DNA of 64,000 nucleotides. Source: Sipunculus nudus. Lineage: Eukaryota; Annelida; Sipuncula; Golfingiida; Sipunculidae. Below are positions 25,926 to 36,550 of the stretch, in pieces. The position numbers and the translations under genes are program-made. A model generated the notes under the pieces. The model did not search any database, was not told the origin of the DNA, and worked only from the letters and a program-made list of their open reading frames with translations. The first letter of the stretch is position 1, and every line of letters begins with the position of its first letter. Location of the stretch: contig CM049312.1 in NCBI GenBank assembly GCA_026874595.1, positions 72,820,429-72,884,428 of the forward strand, in the 5' to 3' direction.

Positions 25926-26934
25926 ATGTTTGTTATTTCAACCATTGCAATGACTGGGACAAAAGTTTCATAAGCGGTTCCGGAATTAAAATTGGCACTT
26001 TCCATACATTTCCGCCATAATAGGCGTCGTCACGTACAGTGACACTGGTCCTTCAGAAAAAACAAGGGAAAATGACTGTAGTTGACAGCGTGTAAAACAC
26101 TGGTCATTCAAACAGAAGATTGGAAATTATCTTTGGCAGGAGCGGAACCTGGTGTGAGGGTGTATGGGCGAAATTTGCAACCTTATTTAAGAGTTTCAGA
26201 CCAATTTTGTATGGTCTGCCGCCCCCCCCCCCCCCTCCTTTCCGGACCTTTGACCTTTTTTTAGGTTTTGTCATAAGTCCTCATGAGTTAAACCCCTCTT
26301 TTTCCTTAATCTAAGATCCGTCCCTGTTGCGGAATGCTTTTTAATAGTGGGGAAGGGGGGGGGGGGTGTCTATAATATATTTTGGGAATAGGACAATACA
26401 AAATAACACACCGGATCTGTTTTCTCCACACTGCGGTCGGCCTCTCTATATGAGCCCTCTCTCCCCCGTTCTAAAGTACGTTATCCGCCCCTACGTTGAG
26501 ACCTCTCGGTGATGGATTGTCTGTCCCTCATGACAGCCCAGCAGTGAAAGAAAAATAGATACCTTGCGTTACTTTTATTGTATTTATCTACCGTTATAAA
26601 GGATAGGTTGATCAAAATTGATGGGAATACTATTTGTGTTACTCAAAGAGAGTCACGCAAACATAATTCTAAATGATAAGACGATAATAAAGTGTGTATG
26701 TGCGTGTGTGTAAAGGATCCTAGTGCCTACATGAATATTGAAAAGAATGCCAACTGTCTCTATAACGTTTGCCTTGGTACTTGCCTAGAAGAACCATTTC
26801 ATATCAAGATATTCATGTGCACGCCGCTGCACATCCGCACATACAGCAGGTTTCGCTGAAAAATATAGTGCCCTTATGTATAATCTGAACATCTGTATAT
26901 ATCTATATTATTATTTTACGTATATTAATCATTA

Positions 26935-26970
26935 TTTTCGCTATTATTATTATTGTTATTACAATTATTA

Positions 26971-27039
<69 letters not shown>
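26935..27039. repeat. (ATT)n microsatellite
   Basis: Direct trinucleotide repeat with a few interruptions at its left side. Confidence 0.95.
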
Positions 27040-27040
<1 letters not shown>

Positions 27041-27157
27041 AAGTATAGCCTTGTTAGACTGTTGTCGACGTTTATTTAGACAAGGAGTGGCGCCTTTAAG
27101 TTACACTGACTTATTTAAATAAATAAGTGTGGAAATAATTGAGTTAATCTTTCTTTT

Positions 27158-27159
<2 letters not shown>

Positions 27160-27233
<74 letters not shown>
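27160..27233. repeat. (TA)n microsatellite
   Basis: Direct simple repeat with one TAAA interruption. Confidence 0.95.
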
Positions 27234-27234
<1 letters not shown>

Positions 27235-27239
27235 TGAGA

Positions 27240-28780
27240 GAACATTTTTTATTTCTGCCATTATCACGTTAACTTACATTTCCCTGTTCAATACGTCTAT
27301 ACAAAGCCGCTGCAAAAGTATACTTATAGGTTGTTAAAAACGAAAAACAAACCACAAAAATAAGATCAACACAATGTAAAATACTCCTTTTGATAGATGG
27401 ATCGACCGACAATGGTGCGTGAAAGCTAATACGGTAGCCGTAGTAATTCACTGCGGGCTTAAACATAAGTGACCAGTCACAGTGTCATAGGAGTGTCGTT
27501 TACTGTTCTATTTAAAGTGACGCAGGAAGTATCTAAATCAAACATAAAATGTAATGCCTGGCAGAGTGCAACTATGGCACGGAAGTCCTGTCCCAACCAT
27601 TAATGCCTGCTTTGTTTTAGACTTGAATACTAGACTCAGTGGCTTAGGAGTTTATATTGGACTGTTAAGCCTACTTCAGTCGTGACACAAGTAATACAGG
27701 GAAATAAATTGCAACGGTCATCCATCTTATTGCATCGATGTCATGGTAAACAGTCTAATTCTTAACATTAGGCTACGAATGACGAAATAATACAAGAGAA
27801 TACATGTGAATTCACAAACCTTAGTGTATGATCGGTAAATTTTGACAGAAAGTACATACACGCATCTGACTTCTGGTCTGTTTTATAGTAAATGACAAAG
27901 TACGGTAGGCCATAAGGGCAAAATTAGGAAAATACTTGCACAGCCTCATAGTGTGTTTCTGTTTATTACTAAGCGTGGCAGTCTGATATCCCGATAAACT
28001 CTCTTATGTCAGGAGGGCAGAATGGCTCTAGCTGTAAACCAACTGGGCCCCTTATTGATTACCATTTCAAGAAAAGCCAATTTATCGAGTGCACCCTTGT
28101 GGTGTAATTCAAGTCTTAAACCAAAGGCCTGTTCGGCTAATGTACTCTTGTTTCCCTATGAGTTCGTGACCATGGCCTTGAGAGGTCTTGGACATTCTCC
28201 ACCAGGGGGCAGCCCCAGACTGCATTTATCACTGTCAAAGCCGATACAGTCAGGTGGAGAACAGACCGGTTTGACAAACACGTGACCGTCAAACCACGAA
28301 TCATGAGGCTTTCTAATTAAACTAAGAGGACCTTTGAATTGTGTTTGATGACACGCTCTATGAAAACTCTCACTAAAACGTAAAAGAACAACAACATATC
28401 AGAAATAATTGACATGAATAATTTTACAGATGCAGTGAAAATAAAACCAAAATAACATGAAAGTTGCACTACTGCTTTGGTGAATTTTAGCATTGGTAAG
28501 GTAACATTTCTATAATTATATAATTAGGAAATAGAAAATAGGAAAAAAATAAGTTTTCTGATAAAAAAAAAGTAATTAATTAGAATGAAATATATCAATA
28601 TGGTTGAGGTGGCAGTGTTTATAGAAGTGTTACTGAGGTAGCGCAGTAGTGAACAAATCATCATTAAGGCAAAAACTTTTTTTCGAAAAGCAACGTAGAA
28701 AAAGAGCCAGGGCATACACTCTTGGCATTCGCTTCCTAACACGTATTGCCGGAACCAACCAATAGACAACTACAGGTACG
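27240..28780. other. Apparently unique sequence, no gene seen
   Basis: Bases 27960-28330 have a more balanced base composition than their surroundings and share nothing with the rest of the window. An 87-codon frame at 28022-28285 starts at an ATG but has no recognisable domain. A first exon or a regulatory element cannot be excluded. Confidence 0.35.
28199..28213 (+). promoter_or_regulatory. CTCF-like motif
   Basis: CCACCAGGGGGCAGC matches the conserved core of the CTCF insulator motif (CCASYAGRKGGCRS) at every core position. It lies in a unique, moderately GC-balanced stretch. Function depends on the host having CTCF with the usual specificity, which is inference. Confidence 0.4.
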
Positions 28781-28782
28781 CC

Positions 28783-29210
28783 CACCGGCTTCTGTGGCTC
28801 ACGGGTAGAGCGCAGGACTCAAAGCCGGTAGATCGTGAGTTCGAATCTCAGCCGAGGCGGTGAGATATTTCACGGTCGGCCCCCACCCAGGGTGAGCGCT
28901 CTGCATGTTTAGTGGGAAGGTCGTGCCCAACGGCCGTGTTTCACTCACAAACGAGTGCGCATTTCGGGGGCTCCTCGGTGGTATGACCCATCAATGGGAA
29001 CGATTACGCACCCAGGGCCCGCAGGTGCAGTAGTCACCGGGCCTGGTTAACGCCAGGATATAAAATGAGAGGAAGCGTGTGATACTGCCCTGTCACGTAG
29101 TCCGAAACCGGAATGGTAATCTGCAGATGTACATATATGTAGTTAAGTTAGCATTTTAAAAAATGGAGGCGGTTACCTCCACACAAAAAAATTAAAAGAT
29201 AAAAAAAAAA
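28783..29210 (+). mobile_element. tRNA-derived SINE, intact with target duplication
   Basis: A 428-bp element. A tRNA-like head carries box A (TGGCTCACGGGTAG, from 28795) and box B (GAGTTCGAATCTC, 28837-28849), the internal RNA polymerase III promoter. A body of about 300 bp follows, then a small hairpin (GGAGG-CGGTTA-CCTCC, near 29165-29180) and an A-rich tail ending in ten A. Both sides carry the same 14-bp duplication ACTACAGGTACGCC (28769-28782, 29211-29224), which proves insertion by target-primed reverse transcription. A diverged body of the same family, without the tRNA head, lies at 55412-55650. Confidence 0.9.
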
Positions 29211-29224
29211 ACTACAGGTACGCC

Positions 29225-30817
29225 TGTCAGCAGAAAAAATAGCCTTCCCGCTAAAGATGCATCCTACCGATATATCAAACTTTCAGTCACACTTAGCCCG
29301 GTGTAAACCTGATTCTGCCATCTTATATGCCATCCTACATGCACGCTTGCATGCAAAACAAACTGAATGTATTTAATAGTAACACTGTTATATAAGAAAC
29401 ACGATTGTGCTGTAAAAATAAGCAAAATAAAGGAGATGAGACCTAAATGCCGCAAAGTATATGAAATTACAAGACCATTTTATAGGGAAATATAGAGAAT
29501 ACAGGGAGTCGGTTGAACACCGCATGTAAAATGTTTCGTTTTTGTGTCATATGTGAGGATACCTACCAGTAACTAATGTGGAAACCTACTGTATGTTCAC
29601 CTTTCCAATGGATTGGTACAAAATGAAAAATGTCTTCCCGTGCACGTTTGCATGATTGAGACACGCGTAAAGGCTTTATTACGACCCCTAATAAATTACA
29701 TTAAGTATTATACACAATACACACATAATAATATAACTAACATAATAATATGATTAATCTAGTAGCGCCATAACCAAAAGGAGAGAATGCTCAGAGGCTT
29801 TCAGCCTGGTTTCCAAATTGCATACTGCATTAATTACGTCTATAATAAAATAAGTGCTTCAATGTTAAGGAAACAAAACATTTCTACGAGGTATAATGAT
29901 TACTCTAGGAAGTTTTGCTTTTTTAACGCCGTCACTTGAATACTTATTCTAAAGATGATTGGTAATCTGTTTATCTGTTAGTAACTTTATGCTAAAGGTT
30001 ACGAAAGTATTTTCATGAATTATTTGGACGGGGAAACACCACATGAGCAACAATTAGATTTTAAGGGTAAACTGAATAAACGATGTTTTGTTCAAATAAT
30101 TAATATTGGGTGTAAGATAGGGCAAAGCACTTATCCAGTAGAAGGTCCAGAGCAATTCACGGGTATTGGGGTCCATTGTTCTGGCCTGAACATTTGACCT
30201 TTGATGCAGCCATGCAGTTGGTGTAATGTGACACAAAATCTTCTGGGTTGCATTGATATAATACCTATCTAGCAAAACCGAGCAGAGGTATACATGTGGT
30301 GCCGGACAACGTTTCTAGTTTCGTGAACAATTAACAAACAATTTAGCCAATCAGTTGGTTCTAAAAACCTCCCGGGTATAATAATCGAAAGTCAAATTCC
30401 CAGTTCAAGACAACGGAAAGAACCTACAAGTTTACTAAATATCGTGGGTATTGAATGGTAGCACTATCGATTATGTATGACATGATGATTTAATTAAGTA
30501 GTTGTAAAGTATTTATGGTGATGTGTAATAGACCAAGAGCATGCGCACTGAGCGTAATGGTTTTCTGATGTGTTCGGGTCGATGATCCATCAAAGCATTT
30601 TTATGTCAATATAAATCATACTTAAAAAAGTTATCACCATTAAAAGAAAGGTATTTTTCACTTTATTGTAACAAAATATGGCGGAGAAAATGAGGCTTTT
30701 AGGGAGATTGGAAAAGTCCGTTGTATCTGTGTAGAAATATCCAAACATTATATGATGGTCCAGTTTTAGTAATAATTTACAAAGAACATACATTTTTATG
30801 ATTGGTTATTTGACGCG

Positions 30818-30820
<3 letters not shown>
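29225..30820. other. AT-rich sequence, no gene seen
   Basis: No repeat shared with the window and no domain on either strand. Confidence 0.45.

Positions 30821-30872
<52 letters not shown>
30821..30872. repeat. (AT)n microsatellite
   Basis: Direct simple repeat that abuts the 5' LTR of the Gmr1-like element. Confidence 0.95.
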
Positions 30873-30876
<4 letters not shown>

Positions 30877-31679
30877 ACAGGTGCTCTTTTTACTGTGTGA
30901 CACGGGCGTAACTCCTGTTATGGCGCTCGCGTCTGGCCGCATGTTACATTCTATGTTTAATCCGTACTGGTTGAACTCTCGTTGTCATGTGAGCCTTGGG
31001 TTTTCACGTCTGGTCGTAGGTCACGTGATGACCTGGTGTGTAGAGATACACAGCGCTGTTTTTCTGGAGAATTCCTGAAACGCGTGTTTACTGTACAGAT
31101 CTTATAGACTGTTCGAAACGTGGAAAATTCTCGGCTTGAGGTGTGAAGGTATATATAGAGACTGTGTTTTAGAACGGGAGGGCAGAGAGAGAACAGCAGA
31201 GCAGATTCCAGCGGATGCAGAAACGTGTGTCAGGACATTATCCGACGAATGAGGCAATTATAGATGTTCAAAGACTTTCTCCTGGATTTTATTCATTTGG
31301 ACTTCAGTTTACTTTCTGGTTGATGCAAGAAATTTCCACTGGACTGTCATTCTCCGAAAGTTTACATTTAAAGGACTTATCGTTGTGATGGTGTTGGTAT
31401 CCAGGTACTGTGTACATACATTATTTTCTCTGTGATTGTATTGACTTGTTGCTATACCGCTGTTTTACTGTATAATTGTATTGATTTAGTGTATTGTAAT
31501 GTTAGGGTTGTTTTAAGAATAAATTATAGTTATTTGTTAACAAAAAACCACTGACTTCTTTATGCATTCCTCTAGACATTTCACTCTGCCTAGTGTTACA
31601 GATCTGATATTTGTTATCTCCATTACAAAATTGGTGTACATCACGCATAAGTGATCTGTTTATATTAGGTTCCGTAACA
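30873..31679 (+). repeat. 5' LTR
   Basis: It begins TGTTACAGG and ends CCGTAACA, so the outer TGTTAC and GTAACA form a short inverted repeat. It contains an E-box CACGTG (31022-31027), a TATA-like tract (TATATATAG near 31150-31158) that would set the transcription start, and a polyadenylation signal AATAAA at 31518-31523. The left flank is (AT)n, so a target duplication cannot be judged. Confidence 0.9.
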
Positions 31680-31686
31680 TAAAATT

Positions 31687-31704
31687 TGGGGCTCTCGTCG
31701 GGAT
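31687..31704 (+). promoter_or_regulatory. Candidate primer-binding site
   Basis: TGGGGCTCTCGTCGGGAT lies seven bases after the 5' LTR. It resembles the 18-base site complementary to the 3' end of tRNA-Pro used by several retroelements, but an indel-like shift separates it from the usual form, so the primer could be a different or variant tRNA. Assignment is by position and resemblance. Confidence 0.55.
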
Positions 31705-31845
31705 GCTTAATAGTTTTAAAATTTATTAGGCCTTGACCTGGACATTGTTTTATCATACATTGTTTACAAGTTTACATATTGTTTACAGTACATTGTTTAT
31801 ATGATTTATCTCAGTGGTTTTTTGTTATTGTTTTGACATCTTTAC

Positions 31846-33105
31846 ATGGCAGATTTCAAACCTGAGACATTTGTTGATGATCCGGACCCTGATCAACTTG
31901 AACAGTTGTCAAAAGATCAGTTGTTGCGTTTGGGTCAACACTTGGGGCTATGTGTGAAAAAAGCTTTGAGAAAGCCTGATATCATTGCTAAAATCATGCA
32001 AGATCTTATTAGCAAAGGTTTAATTGAAGAGACTGAAGTTGAAACATCAAAAAATGACAGTCTTGCTATGCAATTAGAATTGAAAAAGTTGGAAATGCAA
32101 CATGGGGTAGCATTAAAACAGTTAGAATTAGAAAAAGAAAAAGAAATTGAGTTAAAACGACTGGAGTTAGAAAGACTTAAAGTAGAACATTGTCTAAGTG
32201 CTGCCCCAACTCACAGTTTTGATGTTACTAAACACATTAGACTTGTTCCACCTTTAAAAAAAAAGAGGTTGATAAATATTTCTCACACTTTGAGAAGGTA
32301 GCTGAAAATTTAAAATGGCCCAAGGAAAATGGGACTATGCTGTTACAAAGTGTATTGACTGGCAAGGCCAGAGAAATTTATACAGAGCTTTCAGTGGAAG
32401 CTGCTGCTGACCTGGTAAAAAGGGTAATCCTTAAAGGTTATGAGTTAGTTCCAGAGGCTTACCGCCAGAAATTCAGAAATATGGAAAAGCGCAAAGAACA
32501 GACCTAGGACAAAAGAGCAGTTGTTTGATCGCTGGTGTAGTTCTAAAAATGTAACGAAAGATTATGACAATTTGCGCCATTTGATTTTGCTTGAAGAATT
32601 TAAGCGCTGCATTAACGCAGATGTTGAAACTTTTCTCGATGAGAAAAGTCCTGAAACAATTGACATTGCTGCTCAATTAGCTGATGATTATTCATTAACA
32701 CATAAAATGTCCTTTACTAGCAAATCAAACCAGTCATTGACAAACAAGAATGTAAATCAGTATGGTCAAAAGATGTTTAAAGCGCAGTCACCCAGTACAA
32801 ATAGTCCTGATAGTTCAACAAAGCCCATAGCTACACCTCAGTCCACGTCCACTATGTCTAAGTCCAAAAAAGACCAGTCATTTTCAAAGAAAATCTGTAA
32901 TTACTGCAAGAAGGAAGGTCATCTAATATCTGACTGCTGGAAACTTGCGAATAAACCAAAAAGCAAACCTTCTGGTTTTGTTTCAAAATCTATGCATAGC
33001 ATAGTACAAGAGCCAGGCTCTTTTCATTTAAATAAGGGGTACAACTCCTTTGTTGACTCAAATAAAGAGTTTGATGCTACGGATCGAGGCCCAAGTGCCG
33101 TTTAA
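31846..33105 (+). pseudogene. gag: gag, frameshifted, with SCAN-like capsid segment and zinc knuckle
   Basis: The first open part (31846-32301) begins MADFKPETFVDDP, has a short SAP-like helix pair and then a Glu/Lys/Leu-rich coiled coil. A frameshift in an A run near 32257-32265 moves the next part to another frame, where a capsid segment continues to about 32500 (motifs KYFSHFEKVAENLKWP and PEAYRQKFRNMEK). That segment resembles the SCAN dimerisation domain. A small deletion around 32503 creates a stop and restores the first frame. The last part (32521-33105) ends with a CCHC zinc knuckle, CNYCKKEGHLISDCW, at about 32897-32941. Gag would package the element's RNA; this copy cannot make it. 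Confidence 0.8.
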
Positions 33106-33376
33106 ATCCAAAGAAGAATCCGTAGATTGCGGGGTAAAAACCTCAGTTGATTCCTGCGAGGAATTAAATAAGGCTAGGTCCTTTCAAGCGAGGAGTGTTC
33201 TCTAAATGAGGCTAAGTCCTTTTATGACCCATGCGAGAGTATTTCAATTGAGGCCAGGTCCTCTTATGACAAACAAAAGTTTGTTTCTGTTGAGGAAAAT
33301 TCCTCTATTGACTCCCATGAGGAGTTTGCTGATAAAAAAGGATGTAGATTCCTAAGATGACTCTGACACAGAGTGT
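33106..33376 (+). pseudogene. gag-protease linker with degenerate repeats
   Basis: Translation in shifting frames gives repeated acidic words of the type S-DS-EE. At DNA level GAGGCTAGGTCCTTTTA-like words recur three times. It connects the zinc knuckle to the protease and carries several stops. Confidence 0.5.
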
Positions 33377-33580
33377 ATGACTGACACCTTCAATGTCAGT
33401 TATTTGTTTGATGAGGTTGAGGTAGAAGATTCCTCTCTTGACTCTGAAATGGAGTTATTTGAGCCATTCTTATATGATGGTTTTGTATCACTTTCGAGTG
33501 ATTTTTCAGATTCTACCCCTGTTAGAATTTTGAGGGACACTGGTTCAGGCCAGACTCTCATGTTAGCAAATACTTGCTAA
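33377..33580 (+). pseudogene. pol: Retropepsin-type protease, truncated
   Basis: An acidic linker is followed by VRILRDTGSGQTLML, which holds the aspartic protease DTG active site (33536-33544). The frame stops 18 codons after the DTG, and sequence resembling the protease-integrase linker resumes almost at once (near 33600), so most of the protease body has been deleted. The order gag, protease, integrase shows that pol begins here. Confidence 0.7.
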
Positions 33581-33649
33581 TAAATCGCCCGTACAGGATG
33601 CAGCATTCTCAAGGTCATGACCTATCGCGGAACAGCATAAGGACCCTGA

Positions 33650-34870
33650 TATTTCATGTTTGTTTCCCAGGGCAGTTTCTAAAGATGAACTGTTACAGAA
33701 CCCAGTTTGTTTCTATGTCAAAAGGAAGTGCTTATGCGTAAATGGCAACCACCTGATGCATGCGCTGATGATGAGTGGGCCATCAAACATCAAATATTAA
33801 TGCCCAAAAGCTTTCGCAGTGGAATTCTAAGCATGGCACATAAGGCTCCTTTGTCTGGCAATTTAGGTAAAATTAAACTTATCAGAAAGTTAGTACACCT
33901 TTCTAATGGCCTAACCTCAGGAAAGATGTAGTACAATATTGTAAATCATGCCATACATGCCAGATGGTAGGCAAGCCCAATCAGAATCCTCCTAAGGCCC
34001 CACTTAGGCCTATTCCTGCTTCCGAGGAACCATTCAGTAGAATTATTGTTGATTGTGTTGGACCACTGCCCAAAACAAAATCTGGACATGAATACTTGCT
34101 GACAATTATGTGCGCATCTACCAGGTTCCCTGAGGCAATACCATTGCGCAAAATTAATGCCAAAAGTGTTGTCAAAGCTCTGACAAAGTTTTTTACAACT
34201 TTTGGATTACTAAAATCCGTCTAGTCTGACCAAGGATCTAATTTTTTGTCTGGCTTTTTCCAACAAGTTATGCTTGAGCTAGGTATATAACAGTACAGAT
34301 CTTCGCCATACCATCCTGAAAGTCAGGGCGCCCTCGAACGTTTTCACCAGACATTAAACAACATGATCAGGACTTATTGCTATGACACACAGAAAGACTG
34401 GGGTGAAGGAATCCGCCTATTGCTGTTTGCTGTCAGAGAATCCTTTTAAAGAATCCATGGGTTTCAGTCCCTTTGAACTAGTTTTTGGACACTCCGTTCG
34501 AGGTCCATTGAAACTGCTTAAAGAAAAACTCTTGTGTGAAAATCCTGATTTTCTAAGTTTACTGCAGTATGTCTCAGACTTTCGCACTAAACTACACAAT
34601 GCTTGTGAGATTGCAAAGTCTAATCTAAAATCCGCACAAAGTAAAATGAAAACAAAGTATGACAAGCACACTGTAAGTAGGACGTTTGAGCTTGGTGAAA
34701 AGGTCCTTGCCTTAATTACTTCCCATCCCTGGCAGACCTCTGCAAGCTAGGTATTTTGGTCCTTACATTGTTGAGAAGAAAGTCAGTGATTTAAATTACA
34801 TACTGTTGACACCAGATAGACATAAGAAGAAACAACTGTGCCATGTTAACATGTTGAAACCATATTATGA
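33650..34870 (+). pseudogene. pol: Integrase, upstream of RT, with in-frame stops
   Basis: An HHCC zinc-binding segment comes first (AHKAPLSGNLGK at 33838 onward, then CKSCHTC near 33941-33961). The catalytic core then keeps all three acidic residues in one frame: D at 34051 (IIVDCVGPLP), D at 34228 (SDQGSNF) and E at 34336 (GALERFH), giving D-X58-D-X35-E. Two stops interrupt that frame (TAG at 34222, TAA at about 34288). A frameshift follows, then GFSPFELVFGH (34460-34492) and, after another shift, a GPY module (GPYIVE at 34758) and HVNMLKPYY near 34845. The enzyme would insert the DNA copy; it is not functional here. A stray chromodomain is not visible. Confidence 0.85.
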
Positions 34871-34915
34871 CAGAAATGGCACATCAGATGTTGTACAAAA
34901 TGTTACTGCTGTTAA

Positions 34916-36420
34916 TTGTTTAAAACTGACCCTGACCCAGTTAAAGTAGATACTTATTGTAAGTGTGATGTAGACATTCAGTGTGGTACAGTACCATTAA
35001 AAAACTCAAACGTGCTTAACAACCTGGATGCCAAACTGTCACACCTTACCGCACAAGAACAACAAGACCTCGAGAACCTGCTGCTGAATAATGAACATTT
35101 GTTTAGTGACATTCCAACTCGAACTAACATGTTGTGCCATGACGTCGATGTTGGCGAGGCAAGCGCAGTCAAGCAGCATCCTTACAGACTGAATCCAGAA
35201 AAGCAAAAGTATCTACAAGATGAGGTTCAGTATTTGCTGGACAATGATTTTATTGAACCTAGTAACAGTAACTGGAAATCACCATGTATTCTTGTGCCAA
35301 AACCTGATGGATGTTACCGTATGTGCACAGATTATCGAAAACTGAACTCTGTCACCAAGACTGACACGTTCCCAATTCCTAGGATCGATGATTGTATTGA
35401 TAGAGTCGGTAGCTCCAGATATGTTTCCAAGTTTGACTTGTTAAAAGGATTCTAGCAAGTTCCGCTGACAGATCGAGCGAAAGAAGTGTCCGCATTTGTG
35501 ACGCCGCAAGGACTGTACCAGTATAAAGTTATGCCGTTTGGCATGAAGAACTCGCCAGCCACGATCCAGCGCCTCATCCATATGGTTGTCAAGGACATTC
35601 AGGGCTGCGACGCATATATTGATGACCTCATCGTGTACAGCGACACCTGGGAAAAACATCTGCAAATTCTTCGCGACCTCTTCGAAAGACTCAGTGAAGC
35701 ACGACTGACCGTCAACTTAGTGAAATCTGAGTGTTGTCATGCACAAGTAAAGTTTGTGGGTCATATTGTAGGGCAGGGTCAGGTAAAACCTGTTTATGCT
35801 GAGATAAGTGCTATTTCTGCAATTTCCTAGACCAGAAAACAAAAAGCAAATAATGCGTTTTCTTGGTATGGTTGGGTACTACAGAAAGTTTTGTCAAAAT
35901 ATTGCTGCTGTAGCTGAACCTTTGACTAATTTGTTAAAGAAGAGACAAAAGTTTGTGTGGAATGTTCAGTGTGAAAATGCATTTCAGAATTTGAAAGCAA
36001 TTCTGAAAAGTTCACACATTTTAGCAGCTCCAGACTTTTCTGTACCTTTTAAGTTAGCTGTGGAGACTAGTGATACTGCTGCTGGTGCTGTGTTGTTACA
36101 GGAAGGCAATGATAGCATAGATCATCCATTTTTGTTATTTCTTAAGAAAGTTTAATGCAAACCAGAAAAACTACTCCACTATTGAAAAAGAATGTTTGGC
36201 TTTGATTTTGGCGTTGCAACATTTTGAAGTTTATGTTACTTCATCAGTCAGGCCTATCATTGTCAGTGATCACAATCCCCTCACGTTCATGAACAAGTTG
36301 AAGTATAAAAATCAAAGATTGTTGAGATGGAGTTTGTTCTTACAGGATTAAAACCTTGATATCATACACATTAAAGGGAAAGACAATGTACTTGCTGATT
36401 GCTTATCGAGATGTTTATGA
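34916..36420 (+). pseudogene. pol: Reverse transcriptase and RNase H, broken
   Basis: The first part (34916-35455) carries the RT fingers: YLLDNDFIEPSNSNWKSPC, then CYRMCTDYRKLN and KFDLLKGF, where a TAG at 35453 interrupts the motif containing the first catalytic Asp. The second part (35486-35830) has MPFGMKNSPATIQR and YIDD (35615-35626), the gypsy-type active site. A frameshift near 35825 leads to FLGMVGYYRKFC (35859 onward) and the RNase H start (ETSDTAAGAVLLQ). A further shift precedes the RNase H motifs SDHNPLTFM (near 36267) and GKDNVLADCLSR (36376-36411). The part order and the polypurine tract right after it show that RT-RNase H ends the element. Confidence 0.9.
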
Positions 36421-36538
36421 AATGTTGTAAACAGGATGTTATGTAATGTTGTAAGTAAGATGATTTTGAGATGTTGTAAAAATTAAGTGATTGTGATCGC
36501 AAAAAGAAAGTTTTCCGTGAAAACTTTCTTTTTTCTTA

Positions 36539-36550
36539 CAGGAGGGGGAT
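36539..36550 (+). promoter_or_regulatory. Polypurine tract
   Basis: AGGAGGGGGAT directly precedes the 3' LTR TGTTACAGG. This is the position and composition expected of the plus-strand primer site. Confidence 0.85.

Noticed and set aside
28022-28285. 87-codon frame starting at an ATG in a unique region
   Set aside because: No recognisable domain, no splice or codon-use support; it may be chance and is kept only as part of the unique stretch.
28783-28860. Functional tRNA gene
   Set aside because: A and B boxes are present but the acceptor stem does not pair properly, and the sequence continues into a SINE body with an A-tail and target duplication.
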